A stretch of DNA of 64,000 nt from Bifidobacterium [indicum] DSM 20214 = LMG 11587. Lineage in GTDB: Bacteria; Actinomycetota; Actinomycetes; Actinomycetales; Bifidobacteriaceae. The number at the start of each line of letters is the position of its first letter. Position 1 is the first letter of the stretch. The translations under genes and the position numbers were made by a program. Of the stretch, positions 8,790 through 19,426 are shown one piece after another. Under the pieces are notes generated by a model. It ran no database searches. It was not told the origin of the DNA and saw only the letters and a program-made list of their open reading frames with translations. The stretch covers positions 1,550,001-1,614,000 of the forward strand of contig NZ_CP006018.1 of NCBI RefSeq assembly GCF_000706765.1. Reading direction: 5' to 3'.

Positions 8790-10889
8790 GTGGGTATCGA
8801 TATCTTTCTGGCGATAGTCGGTCTTGTTGTAGCCTGCGCTGCAACCTGGTTCATCATCCGGTACTTCCTCATGCCCTCGGGCAGCACAGATGCCAAGCAG
8901 GGGCAGGAGAGGAATGACGACAAGGAGCCGGCACGGGACGAATGGACCAACATGGGTCGCCGGATCGATGGCCTCGAAGACGAATACCACCACCTGGTGC
9001 GCCTGGCCATAATCAGCACCATCCTGACCGCCCCGGTCCTGATTCTGGACCTCTTCGGACGGTTTGCGCCGGATGCCCTCCCCACATGGCTGACGAGCCC
9101 TTGGATTCAGGCCATCCTGATCACCCCGGTCCTTTTCCACTGTGGACGCGGCATCATCCTGGACGGCTGGAGCGCCATACAGCATCGACGATGCACCCCC
9201 AACCTCCTGGCCACCTTGGCAACCGGCATCGCCTACCTGTACAGCCTGGCCACCTGCGTGGCCGGTTCCCTCCTGCCCGAAGGATCCCGATCCCCATACT
9301 TCGACGTAGTGGGCGTGGTAATCACCCTTCTCCTCCTTGCGCGAATCCTTGAGGTCAGGACCCACTCCTCCCTGGCCCGGTCATACGAGATGCTCGCCCG
9401 GACCCGACCCGGCTCTGGCAGGGTGCTCGATACCACGGAACTCCAGGGACTGGATACAGACAGCGGGGACGAATCCTGGTCCGGTCTGACAGGACATCAG
9501 GTGGCCCAGGACGACATAGCCACCGAAAGCCTGCTCCTGGTCAGGCAAGGCGAGCGACTGGCAGACGACGGAGAGGTGGTGGCCGGATTCGCCACCATCG
9601 ACGAAAAGGAGCTGACCGGCGCGGAGGCCCCCCTCAGGTACGGGCCTGGTGACCATGTGCTTGCTTCCACCAAACTGGTCGAAGGCAACCTGATCATCAA
9701 GGTCGAGGCATCGGGCAAGGACACCTATGTATCCAGACTCATGCAGGTCATTCCCGATGCCTTGACCGGCCGTTCTCCCGCTGTGCACACCATCGACCGA
9801 AAGACACACACCGCCATCGCCTGGATTCTGATTGCAACCGTCTGGACCTTGATGGCCTGGCTCCTTTTCGGCCCCGATCCCAACCTGGCACACGCCGTCG
9901 CCAGCGCCTTCTGCGTCCTGGCCGTAGCCTGCCCGACGGCAGCCACCGTGACCGTACCTCTGGCGTTCAGAACGGCTCTGAATACCGGGATACAGAACGG
10001 AGTCCTCTTCACCTCACCCAGGGCCATGAGCAATCTGAGTCGGGTTGCGGCCGTGGCCGTAGACGATTCGGCCCTGGCCGATCAGTCAGACTCCTCCGAT
10101 GGGGCACAGGTATACGAGGAATCCCTTATCCGGGCGGCCACACACCTGCGCTCCCTGAAAGTCATGAGCCTGGTCCTGGACGGCACCAGGGCCGAAACGG
10201 ACAAGGCATCAGGTCACAGCATCAGCGCACGCATTGAGCGCGCAGCCCGGGTTGCCGGAGTGGATATGCTGGTCACCCAGTTGTCTGATACCCGTAAGGC
10301 CTACTGTCTGGAACGGTTGATTCATGACCTGGGGAAGCATACGGGTGATGCTCCTTCCGACGGAATCGAAGACACGAGCCACACCCCCAGTCCGGACAGG
10401 CTGGTGGCCCTGGCCGCAGACAGCCACAACCAGCCCGAAGCCATGAAGAGGGCCCAGGTCCACATCTCCTTTGGGACCCGACCCGGGCGGGAATCCACCT
10501 CAGATACGGAACCCGACCTGATTCTGCGCAACGGAGACCTGGACGGCATTGTCCGCGCCATCGAACTGAGCCAAGCCACAAAGCGAATAGTCAAAGAGAA
10601 CCTGACCTGGTCGACCGTTTACAACATCGCGGCGCTGATTGTCGCCTCAGGCGTTCTTTATCCGCTCTTCGGCTGGATGCTCAATCCGATGATCGCCCCG
10701 GCGGCAGCGGCCATTGCCGCCATCCTGCCTATGGCAAACACCCGCCGCCTGCACCATCTCCATCACCTTCGTCGACGCTGGAGGGGCCTGGCCCAAATCG
10801 ACACCGACCACCTGCCCACAGTGGCGGCACGTCGGCCCCAGATCATCGTCGACAGCCAGTGGAACCCCGACAACCCCAGCACCCACTAG
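8790..10889 (+). CDS. P1B-type ATPase homologue lacking catalytic motifs
   Basis: A 699-residue membrane protein that aligns along its length with heavy-metal (CopA-like) P-type ATPases. The P1B landmarks are YLYS after the second helix pair, YFDVVGVVITLLLLARILE (M2), HAVASAFCVLAVACPTAATV (M4), and a C-terminal YNIAALIVASGVLYPLFGW. Key motifs are changed. M4 has C381-P382-T383 instead of CPC. The A-domain reads LTGAEAP (276-279) instead of LTGESLP. The phosphorylation motif is VDDSALAD (D425), without KTGT. GDGxND is replaced by LAADSHNQPE, and the nucleotide-binding domain is shortened, with no HP motif. An extra N-terminal membrane segment is present, and no N-terminal CxxC domain. A GTG start follows GGAGAACC. 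ATP-driven transport looks unlikely. Confidence 0.8.
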   Translation: MGIDIFLAIVGLVVACAATWFIIRYFLMPSGSTDAKQGQERNDDKEPARDEWTNMGRRIDGLEDEYHHLVRLAIISTILTAPVLILDLFGRFAPDALPTWLTSPWIQAILITPVLFHCGRGIILDGWSAIQHRRCTPNLLATLATGIAYLYSLATCVAGSLLPEGSRSPYFDVVGVVITLLLLARILEVRTHSSLARSYEMLARTRPGSGRVLDTTELQGLDTDSGDESWSGLTGHQVAQDDIATESLLLVRQGERLADDGEVVAGFATIDEKELTGAEAPLRYGPGDHVLASTKLVEGNLIIKVEASGKDTYVSRLMQVIPDALTGRSPAVHTIDRKTHTAIAWILIATVWTLMAWLLFGPDPNLAHAVASAFCVLAVACPTAATVTVPLAFRTALNTGIQNGVLFTSPRAMSNLSRVAAVAVDDSALADQSDSSDGAQVYEESLIRAATHLRSLKVMSLVLDGTRAETDKASGHSISARIERAARVAGVDMLVTQLSDTRKAYCLERLIHDLGKHTGDAPSDGIEDTSHTPSPDRLVALAADSHNQPEAMKRAQVHISFGTRPGRESTSDTEPDLILRNGDLDGIVRAIELSQATKRIVKENLTWSTVYNIAALIVASGVLYPLFGWMLNPMIAPAAAAIAAILPMANTRRLHHLHHLRRRWRGLAQIDTDHLPTVAARRPQIIVDSQWNPDNPSTH

Positions 10890-10926
10890 GCCCGGGCAGG
10901 GCATCCTGCTCTGACTCCGCATAGGA

Positions 10927-10967
10927 AAGGCCGGCACCCCCGATAGCAGCTACGGGGTGCCGGCCTT
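10927..10967. terminator. Bidirectional terminator, P-ATPase homologue/clpB
   Basis: A 14-bp perfect stem (AAGGCCGGCACCCC with its complement) and a 13-nt loop lie between two convergent genes. A pyrimidine-rich tail (CTCTTC) follows on the plus strand. Confidence 0.75.
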
Positions 10968-10984
10968 CTCTTCAATTCGCCCTA

Positions 10985-13759
<2,775 letters not shown>

Positions 13760-13869
13760 GGTTGTCCTCCAACAATCTTCCGCATGACCCGTCGGAGCCG
13801 CCCGATCAGACCATGCTTCGGTCATATCTGCATTAATCAACCCACAGATGGACATACTTATTCCCAAAA

Positions 13870-13890
13870 CTTGAGTCTATATGACTCAGG
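13870..13890 (-). promoter_or_regulatory. HAIR element (HspR operator) upstream of clpB
   Basis: CTTGAGT-N7-ACTCAGG matches the actinobacterial HAIR consensus CTTGAGT-N7-ACTCAAG at 13 of 14 arm positions. It lies about 110 bp upstream of the clpB ATG. HspR is the MerR-type heat-shock repressor known to control clpB and dnaK in Streptomyces and bifidobacteria. This predicts derepression of clpB on heat or proteotoxic stress. Confidence 0.85.
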
Positions 13891-13914
13891 TTTTTTAAAT
13901 GAGTCAGATACAGA

Positions 13915-13949
13915 GAACGGGACCCCGTCAATCGGACAGAGTCCCGTTC
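13915..13949 (-). terminator. Hairpin terminator after FAH-family gene
   Basis: A 9-bp perfect stem (GAACGGGAC/GTCCCGTTC) with a 17-nt loop, between the FAH-family gene and clpB. The loop and lower stem could form alternative pairings. No long U-run follows, so strength is uncertain. Confidence 0.55.
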
Positions 13950-14040
13950 ACCAAAGAAGACGTCACACCGGATGAGGGTCATCCCAGCTGCGACCCAGGG
14001 CCGCCGGCAACCCCGAACAACCGATTCGGAAAATCGGGCC

Positions 14041-14856
14041 CTACTCGTCGATGACCACGTTGCGCAGGTCACCGATGCCATCAACGTGGACAGTGGCCTC
14101 ATCCCGCCCCTGCAAGGAACCTGATGCGTTGGGGGTGCCGGTCATGATCACGTCACCCGGAAGCAAGGTGGCGAAGCTGGAGATGAAGGCAATCTGCTCG
14201 GGGATGGAATGAATCAGGTTGGCCGTGGTACCGCTGGCCTCGGGCACCTCCTCGCCGTTGAGCCTGAAGGATATCCTCGCATCCCGGTAGTCCAGATCGG
14301 TTTCAATCCAGGGACCCAGCGGGCAGGCGGTATCGAAACCCTTGCAGCGGGTCCACATGGGGTCATCCTGCTGGAGGTCGCGCAGGGTCACATCATTGAC
14401 GCAGGTATATCCCAGCACGTAGTCCATAGCCTCGGCCTCGCTGACCTTGCGTGCGATACGCCCTATGACCACAGCCACCTCGGGCTCGTAGTTCATGTCC
14501 TTGCTGTAGGAGGGCTTGATAATCGGATCATCAGGGCCGATAACCGAGGTGGATGGTTTCATGAAGACCATAAGGCGCTCAGGCGGCTCCGGGTTCACAG
14601 CCTGACCCTTCTCCGCCATATAGGCGGCATGGGCCCGATAGTTCTTGGCGGCACCATATATCTTGGACGGAATGACCGGCGCCAGCAGGCGCACATTCTC
14701 GTCGTCCAGGGCATAACGCTTACCCGTGGGCTCCACCTGCTGCCCGGTCAGGGGGTACCCGCTCAGCTCAACCAGATAGTCCTTGCCGTCCTGCTTGTCC
14801 TCCTGGACGAAGGCATAGCGAGGAGTATTACCGATGGAAAAACGCGCGATTCTCAT
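14041..14856 (-). CDS. Fumarylacetoacetate hydrolase-family protein
   Basis: A 271-residue member of the FAH superfamily (acylpyruvase or 2-hydroxyhepta-2,4-diene-1,7-dioate isomerase type). These are cytoplasmic metal-dependent C-C hydrolases, decarboxylases or tautomerases. Family landmarks are KIYGAAKNYRAHAAYM, RLMVFMKPSTSVIGPDDPI, MNYEPEVAVVIGRIAR (metal-binding Glu pair), GYTCVNDVTLRDLQQDDP, and the C-terminal LLPGDVIMTGTPNASG. The N-terminal 50 residues (MRIARFSIGNTPRYAFVQED) form the usual first small domain. The gene lies 51 bp after yggS. Substrate is unknown; oxaloacetate tautomerase or acylpyruvase housekeeping activity is the likeliest reading. Confidence 0.9.
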   Translation of the reverse strand: MRIARFSIGNTPRYAFVQEDKQDGKDYLVELSGYPLTGQQVEPTGKRYALDDENVRLLAPVIPSKIYGAAKNYRAHAAYMAEKGQAVNPEPPERLMVFMKPSTSVIGPDDPIIKPSYSKDMNYEPEVAVVIGRIARKVSEAEAMDYVLGYTCVNDVTLRDLQQDDPMWTRCKGFDTACPLGPWIETDLDYRDARISFRLNGEEVPEASGTTANLIHSIPEQIAFISSFATLLPGDVIMTGTPNASGSLQGRDEATVHVDGIGDLRNVVIDE

Positions 14857-14906
14857 AGGGACAGTCTAGCCCCTGGGAGAGTCCGTCGAGGAGTCCGGTC
14901 CGCCCC

Positions 14907-15713
14907 TCAGATGAAAGCACGCTGACCGAAAATGGCGGTACCCACGCGAACGATTGTGGACCCTTCGGCCACTGCATAGTCCAGATCGCCCGTCATGCCC
15001 ATGGAAAGAGCGGTGCAGGAATCGGCCCCGGGCTCACCCGAGGACCGAATGGTGTCACGTAGGCCTCGCAGGTGGCTGAATCCTTGGCGAATCGTCACCT
15101 CGTCATCCACATGGGCTCCGATGGTCATGAGTCCATCCAGCCGTATCCCCTCCATGCCTGCCAACTCGTAAGCCAGGTCCAGGGCCTGGTCGGGGCCACA
15201 GCCCGACTTGGCTTCCTCGCCCGATTCGTTGACTTCGAGGAAAATGCCCTTGACCAAGCCCTTGGCCTGGGCACGGGAGGCTACCTTCCGCGCAAGCTCC
15301 AGACCGTCTACGGACTCGACCGTGTCGACATAGGGCAGGACCTTGTTGATCTTATTGGACTGGAGCTGGCCTATCAGGTGGAATCCCACGGTCTGTGAGC
15401 CGGACGAATCACCGCCGAGTCGCAGCCCCCTCTCGCGGCAGGACTCAATCAGCCCCTCGGCCTTGGCCGTGACCTCCTGGGGCCGGTTCTCCCCAATCAG
15501 ATGGATGCCAGCATCGATGGCAGCCATGATTTCACCCACATCCCGGGTCTTGGTGGCCGCCAGGAGTGCGACCGACCCCTCGCGCCGCCCCGCCGCTTCT
15601 TCCGCCTTGGCGATTCGCTCAGCCACCTTCTTGACCCCGTCGGCAATCTGCACGGTCCGTTCCTGGCTGATGATCCGATTAGACAAATCCTTGTGGTCCA
15701 TATAAGCGACCAT
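14907..15713 (-). CDS. PLP homeostasis protein (YggS/PROSC family)
   Basis: A pyridoxal-phosphate-binding single-domain protein that buffers PLP and influences amino-acid homeostasis; no enzymatic activity is established for the family. The 268-residue protein has the alanine-racemase-like barrel. The PLP lysine lies in VALLAATKTRDVGEIMAAID, followed by HLIGENRPQEV, GFHLIGQLQSNKINKVLPYV, and SMGMTGDLDYAVAEGSTIVR, whose arginine contacts the phosphate. The ATG at 15713 (MVAYMDHKD) is preceded by AGGAGG with 9-nt spacing; the longer frame upstream lacks this. It is probably co-transcribed with the FAH-family gene. Confidence 0.92.
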   Translation of the reverse strand: MVAYMDHKDLSNRIISQERTVQIADGVKKVAERIAKAEEAAGRREGSVALLAATKTRDVGEIMAAIDAGIHLIGENRPQEVTAKAEGLIESCRERGLRLGGDSSGSQTVGFHLIGQLQSNKINKVLPYVDTVESVDGLELARKVASRAQAKGLVKGIFLEVNESGEEAKSGCGPDQALDLAYELAGMEGIRLDGLMTIGAHVDDEVTIRQGFSHLRGLRDTIRSSGEPGADSCTALSMGMTGDLDYAVAEGSTIVRVGTAIFGQRAFI

Positions 15714-15835
15714 GCCCCAGTACCTCCTCATATTCGGAAGCTTCGACTGAGGCCATGGTAACCAGGGGTTCCTACCACCGGGCCGAATCATATGCGTCCG
15801 CCGGGGAACCACCATCGACCCGTGAACACCGGAAA

Positions 15836-16912
15836 TCAGGCCAGTTTGGAGCCTTCCGAACCAATCCCGGCCAGATTCGGCCCTTCGAAGTCAAGTCGAC
15901 GGTCCTCCTGATTGCAGGCCAGTCTCTTCCATGTGAAGCAATCCAGCAGCTCCTGCGCACTTGCAGGCCCGGGATGGTCCAGAAGCCCAAGAAGCCAACC
16001 ACAGACTCCAATCACCTGCCGTGCAGTCCACCCCTGTTCACGGAGGGTCTGCATATCAGGCGAGCCGAACCGCTTGGACATCCGCCTGCCATCCGCACCG
16101 TCTATCAGGGGCAGGTGGGCATACTGAACGGGCTGGGCGTCCATCCGCAGGTGGCTCCGGATCCAGGTCTGGATCGCCGTTGACCGCAAAAGGTCCCGCC
16201 CCCGCACAATCTGATTCACCCCCATGGCCAGGTCATCGACCGTGACGGCAAGCTGGTAGGAGACCAACCCATCCGCCCTCCTGATAACCACGTCACCCAC
16301 ATCCCGGGGCAGGTTGAAGGACCTGGCCCCGAATACCAGATCGTCAAACCGGCAGATGGCATCAGGACCAATAGAGTCGGCAGGAACCGCGATACGCAGA
16401 CTGTGCCGGTCGCCCCGGTCCAACCGTTCCGAAACCACATCCACGGGAAGATTCCGGCAGGTTCCCGGATACACCAGGAATCCATCACCCTCATTGGGGG
16501 CCGAGGCCGCACGGATATCAGCCCGCGAGCAGAAGCAGGGATATACCAGGGGCTCGCCATCCGTCAAATGCTGGTCTTGCAGCACGTTCAAGGCCTGGTC
16601 ATAGTCAGCCCCGCGCCGCGATTGATAGACCACAGGACCATCCCAGTCCAACCCCAACCAATCGAGGTCATCCATGATCCACCGGTCGGCGCCCTCGACC
16701 ACACGAGGCCCGTCGATGTCTTCGATTCGCAGGCGCAACACCCCGGAAGCCCCAGAAGACCTGACACCCAACCAGGCCGCCAGGCATGCGTAGATGTTGC
16801 CCAGGTGCATCCGCCCGGTCGGCGAAGGCGCCAGCCTCCCGACAACCTGGGCAGAACCCGACCGGTTCAGTCCCGAATCTCCGTTCTGCATACCGCCATG
16901 CTCCCACGGCAC
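15836..16912 (-). CDS. gluQ: Glutamyl-queuosine tRNA(Asp) synthetase
   Basis: GluQ activates glutamate and attaches it to queuosine-34 of tRNA(Asp). It is a paralogue of the GluRS catalytic domain without the anticodon-binding part, which fits the 358-residue length. The HIGH-like motif is PSPTGRMHLGNIYACLAAW. The zinc-site pattern is CFCSR ... VYPGTC, and the KMSKS counterpart is RRMSKRFGS. LRLRIEDIDGPRV is also typical. The ATG at 16912 is used; an internal ATG seven codons in (MQNGDSG) is possible. The gene stands alone between yggS and an amidohydrolase. Its presence implies the cell contains queuosine-modified tRNA. Confidence 0.92.
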   Translation of the reverse strand: MPWEHGGMQNGDSGLNRSGSAQVVGRLAPSPTGRMHLGNIYACLAAWLGVRSSGASGVLRLRIEDIDGPRVVEGADRWIMDDLDWLGLDWDGPVVYQSRRGADYDQALNVLQDQHLTDGEPLVYPCFCSRADIRAASAPNEGDGFLVYPGTCRNLPVDVVSERLDRGDRHSLRIAVPADSIGPDAICRFDDLVFGARSFNLPRDVGDVVIRRADGLVSYQLAVTVDDLAMGVNQIVRGRDLLRSTAIQTWIRSHLRMDAQPVQYAHLPLIDGADGRRMSKRFGSPDMQTLREQGWTARQVIGVCGWLLGLLDHPGPASAQELLDCFTWKRLACNQEDRRLDFEGPNLAGIGSEGSKLA

Positions 16913-16978
16913 CTCGTCATGGGAGAAGGCGGGGGCATATCGAAAGGGCCGCAGGCTGCGAATACAAATCGACGGCCT

Positions 16979-17003
16979 CCGCCCGTAGGCATGTTACGGG
17001 CGG
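16979..17003 (-). terminator. Hairpin after the amidohydrolase gene
   Basis: A 9-bp perfect stem (CCGCCCGTA/TACGGGCGG) and a 7-nt loop lie just after the amidohydrolase stop on the minus strand. There is no clear U-run. Confidence 0.5.
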
Positions 17004-17013
17004 GGGTATCGAA

Positions 17014-18366
17014 TCAGAAGGTATCGAGCAGGTGGTCGATGTCCTCGAAGTGCTTGACCTCGGGGTGCCAGACCGGCTTGCCCCGGGCGATGACCAGCTG
17101 GGGATTGGCCAGGGTGCGCAGATTCTTGACGGGATCCTCGGCCAGGACGATCAAATCGGCATCCTTGCCAGCCTCAACAGAACCTGTCACATCGCTGAAT
17201 CCAAGGTTGCGTGCATTGACCTGGGTGGCCGAGTGGAAAGCCTGGGCGGGGGTGAAGCCCGCATACTTGACCATGTAGTCCAGCTCACGCCAGGTACCGT
17301 ACTGGGGCACGAAGGTCATACCGGTATCAGTGCCGACACCGACCGAGATACCATTCTCACGGCCTTGCCTGGCCCCCTGGACCATTCCATCAACGACCAA
17401 CTCGGAGTTGCTGCGGACGATATCACTGACCCCAAGCTGGTCCTGAGGCAGTTTAATCAAGGGCAGACCCGCGCACAGGGTGGGGTCCAGACCCGAGAAG
17501 CCACGCAGCGAGCGCGGATTATCCAAGAAAAGCCCGATAATCTCGTCATCCATGGCACTGCCGTGTTCAATCGTATCCACACCGGCCTTCAGGGCGGCTT
17601 TGACACCCTCCGGGCTCTGGGCATGGGCGGCCACCAGAACGCCGAACTCATGGGCCTCATCACAGACGGCGGCCATCTCATCTTGGGTCATCTGAGGGCT
17701 GCCGGCCTCACCGACCTTGGTGGCATCGGTCACACCACCGGTTGCGGCAACCTTGATGGCGTTGACCCCGTGGTCGAGGTTCTCCCTGGTCCTGCGCCTG
17801 GCCTCTTCGGGTGAAGTGCACGAAAGGGAGATGAAGGGATCGCCGTGCCCACCCGGAATGGCCAGCAGGGGCCCGGCAGCAAGGATACGGGGACCTGTCA
17901 CCTCTTCAGCATCGATCTTGTCGCGCAGGCGGACCCCCTCATAGCCGATATCGCCCAGGGTCCGAATCGTGGTTACACCAGAGTTCAGCAGGGCGGAGAC
18001 GTTCTTCTTGATTCGGGCGTCCATGAGAAGCCTGCCCGCGGGACTGTGCAAGGCCTTCATGACCCCGTTGATCACACGAGGCGAAGTATTGCCACCGCCG
18101 GAAAGGGGCTTTCCATCGGCGAAAAGATGGACATGGGCGTTGATCAGACCGGGTGCCACGAACTTGCCGGTGGCATCGATGCGATGGTACCCCGAAGGTA
18201 TATAGGCCAACTCGGTGGGGCAGACCTGCTCGATGCGCCCATCCGCCGACACCAGGATGGACATGTCAGTCTCGACGGTGCCCGCCTCGTCACCCGTGGC
18301 GATACTGGCGTGTTCCAGTACAAACGGTTCACGCTCTTTCCTGCCTTGAAGACGCCCCATAGTCAT
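17014..18366 (-). CDS. Amidohydrolase-family metal-dependent hydrolase
   Basis: A 450-residue TIM-barrel amidohydrolase of the imidazolonepropionase/Xaa-Pro-dipeptidase-like subtype. Metal ligands are visible as GLINAHVHLFADG (HxH), NAIKVAATGGVTDA (a lysine in the position of the carboxylated bridge), VLVAAHAQSPEGV and DTIEHGSAMDDE (two His), and GVGTDTGMTF (Asp). The C-terminus returns to the small beta-sandwich (GSVEAGKDADLIVLAEDPV), which is typical of cyclic or peptide amide hydrolases. No signal peptide is present. Substrate cannot be assigned. The gene is monocistronic, with a 13-bp palindrome about 45 bp upstream of the ATG. Confidence 0.9.
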   Translation of the reverse strand: MTMGRLQGRKEREPFVLEHASIATGDEAGTVETDMSILVSADGRIEQVCPTELAYIPSGYHRIDATGKFVAPGLINAHVHLFADGKPLSGGGNTSPRVINGVMKALHSPAGRLLMDARIKKNVSALLNSGVTTIRTLGDIGYEGVRLRDKIDAEEVTGPRILAAGPLLAIPGGHGDPFISLSCTSPEEARRRTRENLDHGVNAIKVAATGGVTDATKVGEAGSPQMTQDEMAAVCDEAHEFGVLVAAHAQSPEGVKAALKAGVDTIEHGSAMDDEIIGLFLDNPRSLRGFSGLDPTLCAGLPLIKLPQDQLGVSDIVRSNSELVVDGMVQGARQGRENGISVGVGTDTGMTFVPQYGTWRELDYMVKYAGFTPAQAFHSATQVNARNLGFSDVTGSVEAGKDADLIVLAEDPVKNLRTLANPQLVIARGKPVWHPEVKHFEDIDHLLDTF

Positions 18367-18410
18367 ACCTGCTTTCCATTTCTTCGGTGAACCAGTACAA
18401 GGAATCCTGT

Positions 18411-18423
18411 ATATGACTCATAT
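18411..18423. promoter_or_regulatory. Perfect 13-bp palindrome upstream of amidohydrolase
   Basis: ATATGA-C-TCATAT is a perfect inverted repeat centred about 50 bp upstream of the amidohydrolase start. On the minus strand it overlaps an AT-rich GATAATAT, a possible -10. It could be a repressor operator; the regulator is unknown. Confidence 0.35.
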
Positions 18424-18696
18424 TATCCGCGATATGGGGAACCATTCAAGAATGGTCCAAATGCATCGGACCGCGCGCCTTAATCCGTCCCCCACCACGC
18501 TAAGAACATCCGTGCGATTTACCGTGAATACCATCGACCTGATCCAGGCATGACTAGGGCAACTGCGGTCCACTACTCATAGTCACCGATACCGTTAACC
18601 CTGCTTCAATGGGCCTTTCCCTTAAGGCCCATACGTACTTAGGCGGCGCTCCTGTTACCCTGTAGAAGATCACCGACGACTACCAAAGGGGGTTTC
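18424..18696. other. Intergenic region before the PH-domain gene
   Basis: No gene is seen. The region holds a 9-bp hairpin (ATGGGCCTT/AAGGCCCAT, 18609-18632) and a good ribosome binding site (AAAGGGGG, about 18685) for the downstream small gene. No convincing -10/-35 pair is apparent. Confidence 0.5.
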
Positions 18697-19074
18697 ATGC
18701 CGCAGATAGAGAAAGACTGGCGGGCACTGATCGGGAACGCATGCTGGGGATGGATGCTGATGTGTATTCCCACCGTAATCAAGGCCGTGCAGATCGCCAC
18801 GACGCAGTACTCGTTCGACGGCACGTACATCCTCACCCAGCAGACCGGGCTGATTTCAAGGAAGACGACGCACATCGACCTTCGGAGGGCGAAGATGATC
18901 AACGCCACCGACAACCTGTTCCTGGGCGGGTCGCTCTCCGTAGTCGAGAACAACGGATACGCCCACGAACTGCCCTACATCAAGAACCCGAACGCCATCG
19001 CCCAGTGGCTGAGGACCGCCGCGGAGGAAAGCAGCAGGCAGGCTGGCGACGTAAGAAACGTGCTCATTAGTTAA
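18697..19074 (+). CDS. Small bacterial PH-domain-like protein
   Basis: A 125-residue protein not recognised by name. The segment YSFDGTYILTQQTGLISRKTTHIDLRRAKMIN resembles the bPH (DUF304/YdbS-like) pleckstrin-homology fold. In that fold an aromatic YxLT strand is followed by a GLISRxTxxIxLxxI strand pair. One weak hydrophobic stretch (WGWMLMCIPTVIKAV) lies near the N-terminus. AAAGGGGG before the ATG is a strong ribosome binding site, and a classical terminator follows. It is the only plus-strand gene between 10.9 and 29.3 kb and sits next to tRNA-Lys, which fits a remnant or cargo of an integrated element. That origin is inference. Confidence 0.65.
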   Translation: MPQIEKDWRALIGNACWGWMLMCIPTVIKAVQIATTQYSFDGTYILTQQTGLISRKTTHIDLRRAKMINATDNLFLGGSLSVVENNGYAHELPYIKNPNAIAQWLRTAAEESSRQAGDVRNVLIS

Positions 19075-19088
19075 GCAATGACCTTCCG

Positions 19089-19112
19089 GCCCCGCTTCGG
19101 CGGGGCTTTTTT
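19089..19112 (+). terminator. Rho-independent terminator of PH-domain gene
   Basis: GC-rich stem GCCCCGC/GCGGGGC with a TTCG-type loop, followed by six T. It lies 15 nt after the stop codon. Confidence 0.9.
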
Positions 19113-19180
19113 ACGAGGGGGTGTTTATCCAACGAATATCCAACAAAACCGGTTTCGGACATGCCGAGCATGGATAAAGG

Positions 19181-19213
19181 AAAACCCTACAACCGTTGCG
19201 GCTGTAGGGTTTT
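19181..19213 (-). terminator. Terminator downstream of tRNA-Lys
   Basis: An 11-bp perfect stem (AAAACCCTACA/TGTAGGGTTTT) with an 11-nt loop begins 8 nt after the tRNA 3' end. The terminal T4 of the stem acts as the U-run on the minus strand. Confidence 0.8.
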
Positions 19214-19220
19214 GACTCTG

Positions 19221-19294
19221 TGCCCCCACGGGGGCTCGAACCCCGGACACGCTGATTAAGAGTCAGCTGCTCTAGCCAACTGAGCTATAGGGGC
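19221..19294 (-). tRNA. tRNA-Lys (anticodon CUU)
   Basis: A 74-nt cloverleaf. The acceptor pair is GCCCCTA/TGGGGGC with discriminator A. The D-arm is AGCTCAGTTGGCTAGAGC, and the anticodon loop is CTCTTAA with anticodon CTT. The T-arm is CGGGG-TTCGAGC-CCCCG. The 3' CCA is not encoded. CUU reads AAG, the main lysine codon in this G+C-rich genome. Confidence 0.97.
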
Positions 19295-19322
19295 GTGTGG
19301 CACATAGCTGAGCCAAGATGTA

Positions 19323-19350
19323 ACTATACACCGTTTTCCATACCGTGCAA
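19323..19350 (-). promoter_or_regulatory. Promoter of tRNA-Lys
   Basis: A -35 TTGCAC (19345-19350) and -10 TATAGT (19323-19328) with 16-bp spacing lie on the minus strand. The predicted start is about 20 nt before the mature tRNA 5' end. Confidence 0.75.
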
Positions 19351-19380
19351 CACGGCGCGTCACCTGACATCAAAAGGATT

Positions 19381-19415
19381 ACCCGGCCCTTCCGCCTAGT
19401 ACGGGAAGGCCGGGC
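19381..19415 (-). terminator. Terminator of fhs
   Basis: A stem of about 13 bp (ACCCGGCCCTTCC paired with GGAAGGCCGGG, with one bulge) just after the fhs stop on the minus strand. The following tail is AATCCTTTTG. Confidence 0.65.
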
Positions 19416-19426
19416 ACGCTCTCACC

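Noticed and set aside
8661-9365. A 234-codon minus-strand frame opposite the 5' end of the P-ATPase homologue
   Set aside because: No ribosome binding site or family resemblance; the plus-strand frame has clear P1B homology.
13877-18423. TATATGACTCA is shared by the clpB HAIR site and the amidohydrolase palindrome
   Set aside because: The amidohydrolase site lacks the CTTGAG half and the 7-bp spacer of HAIR, so it is not an HspR site by pattern.
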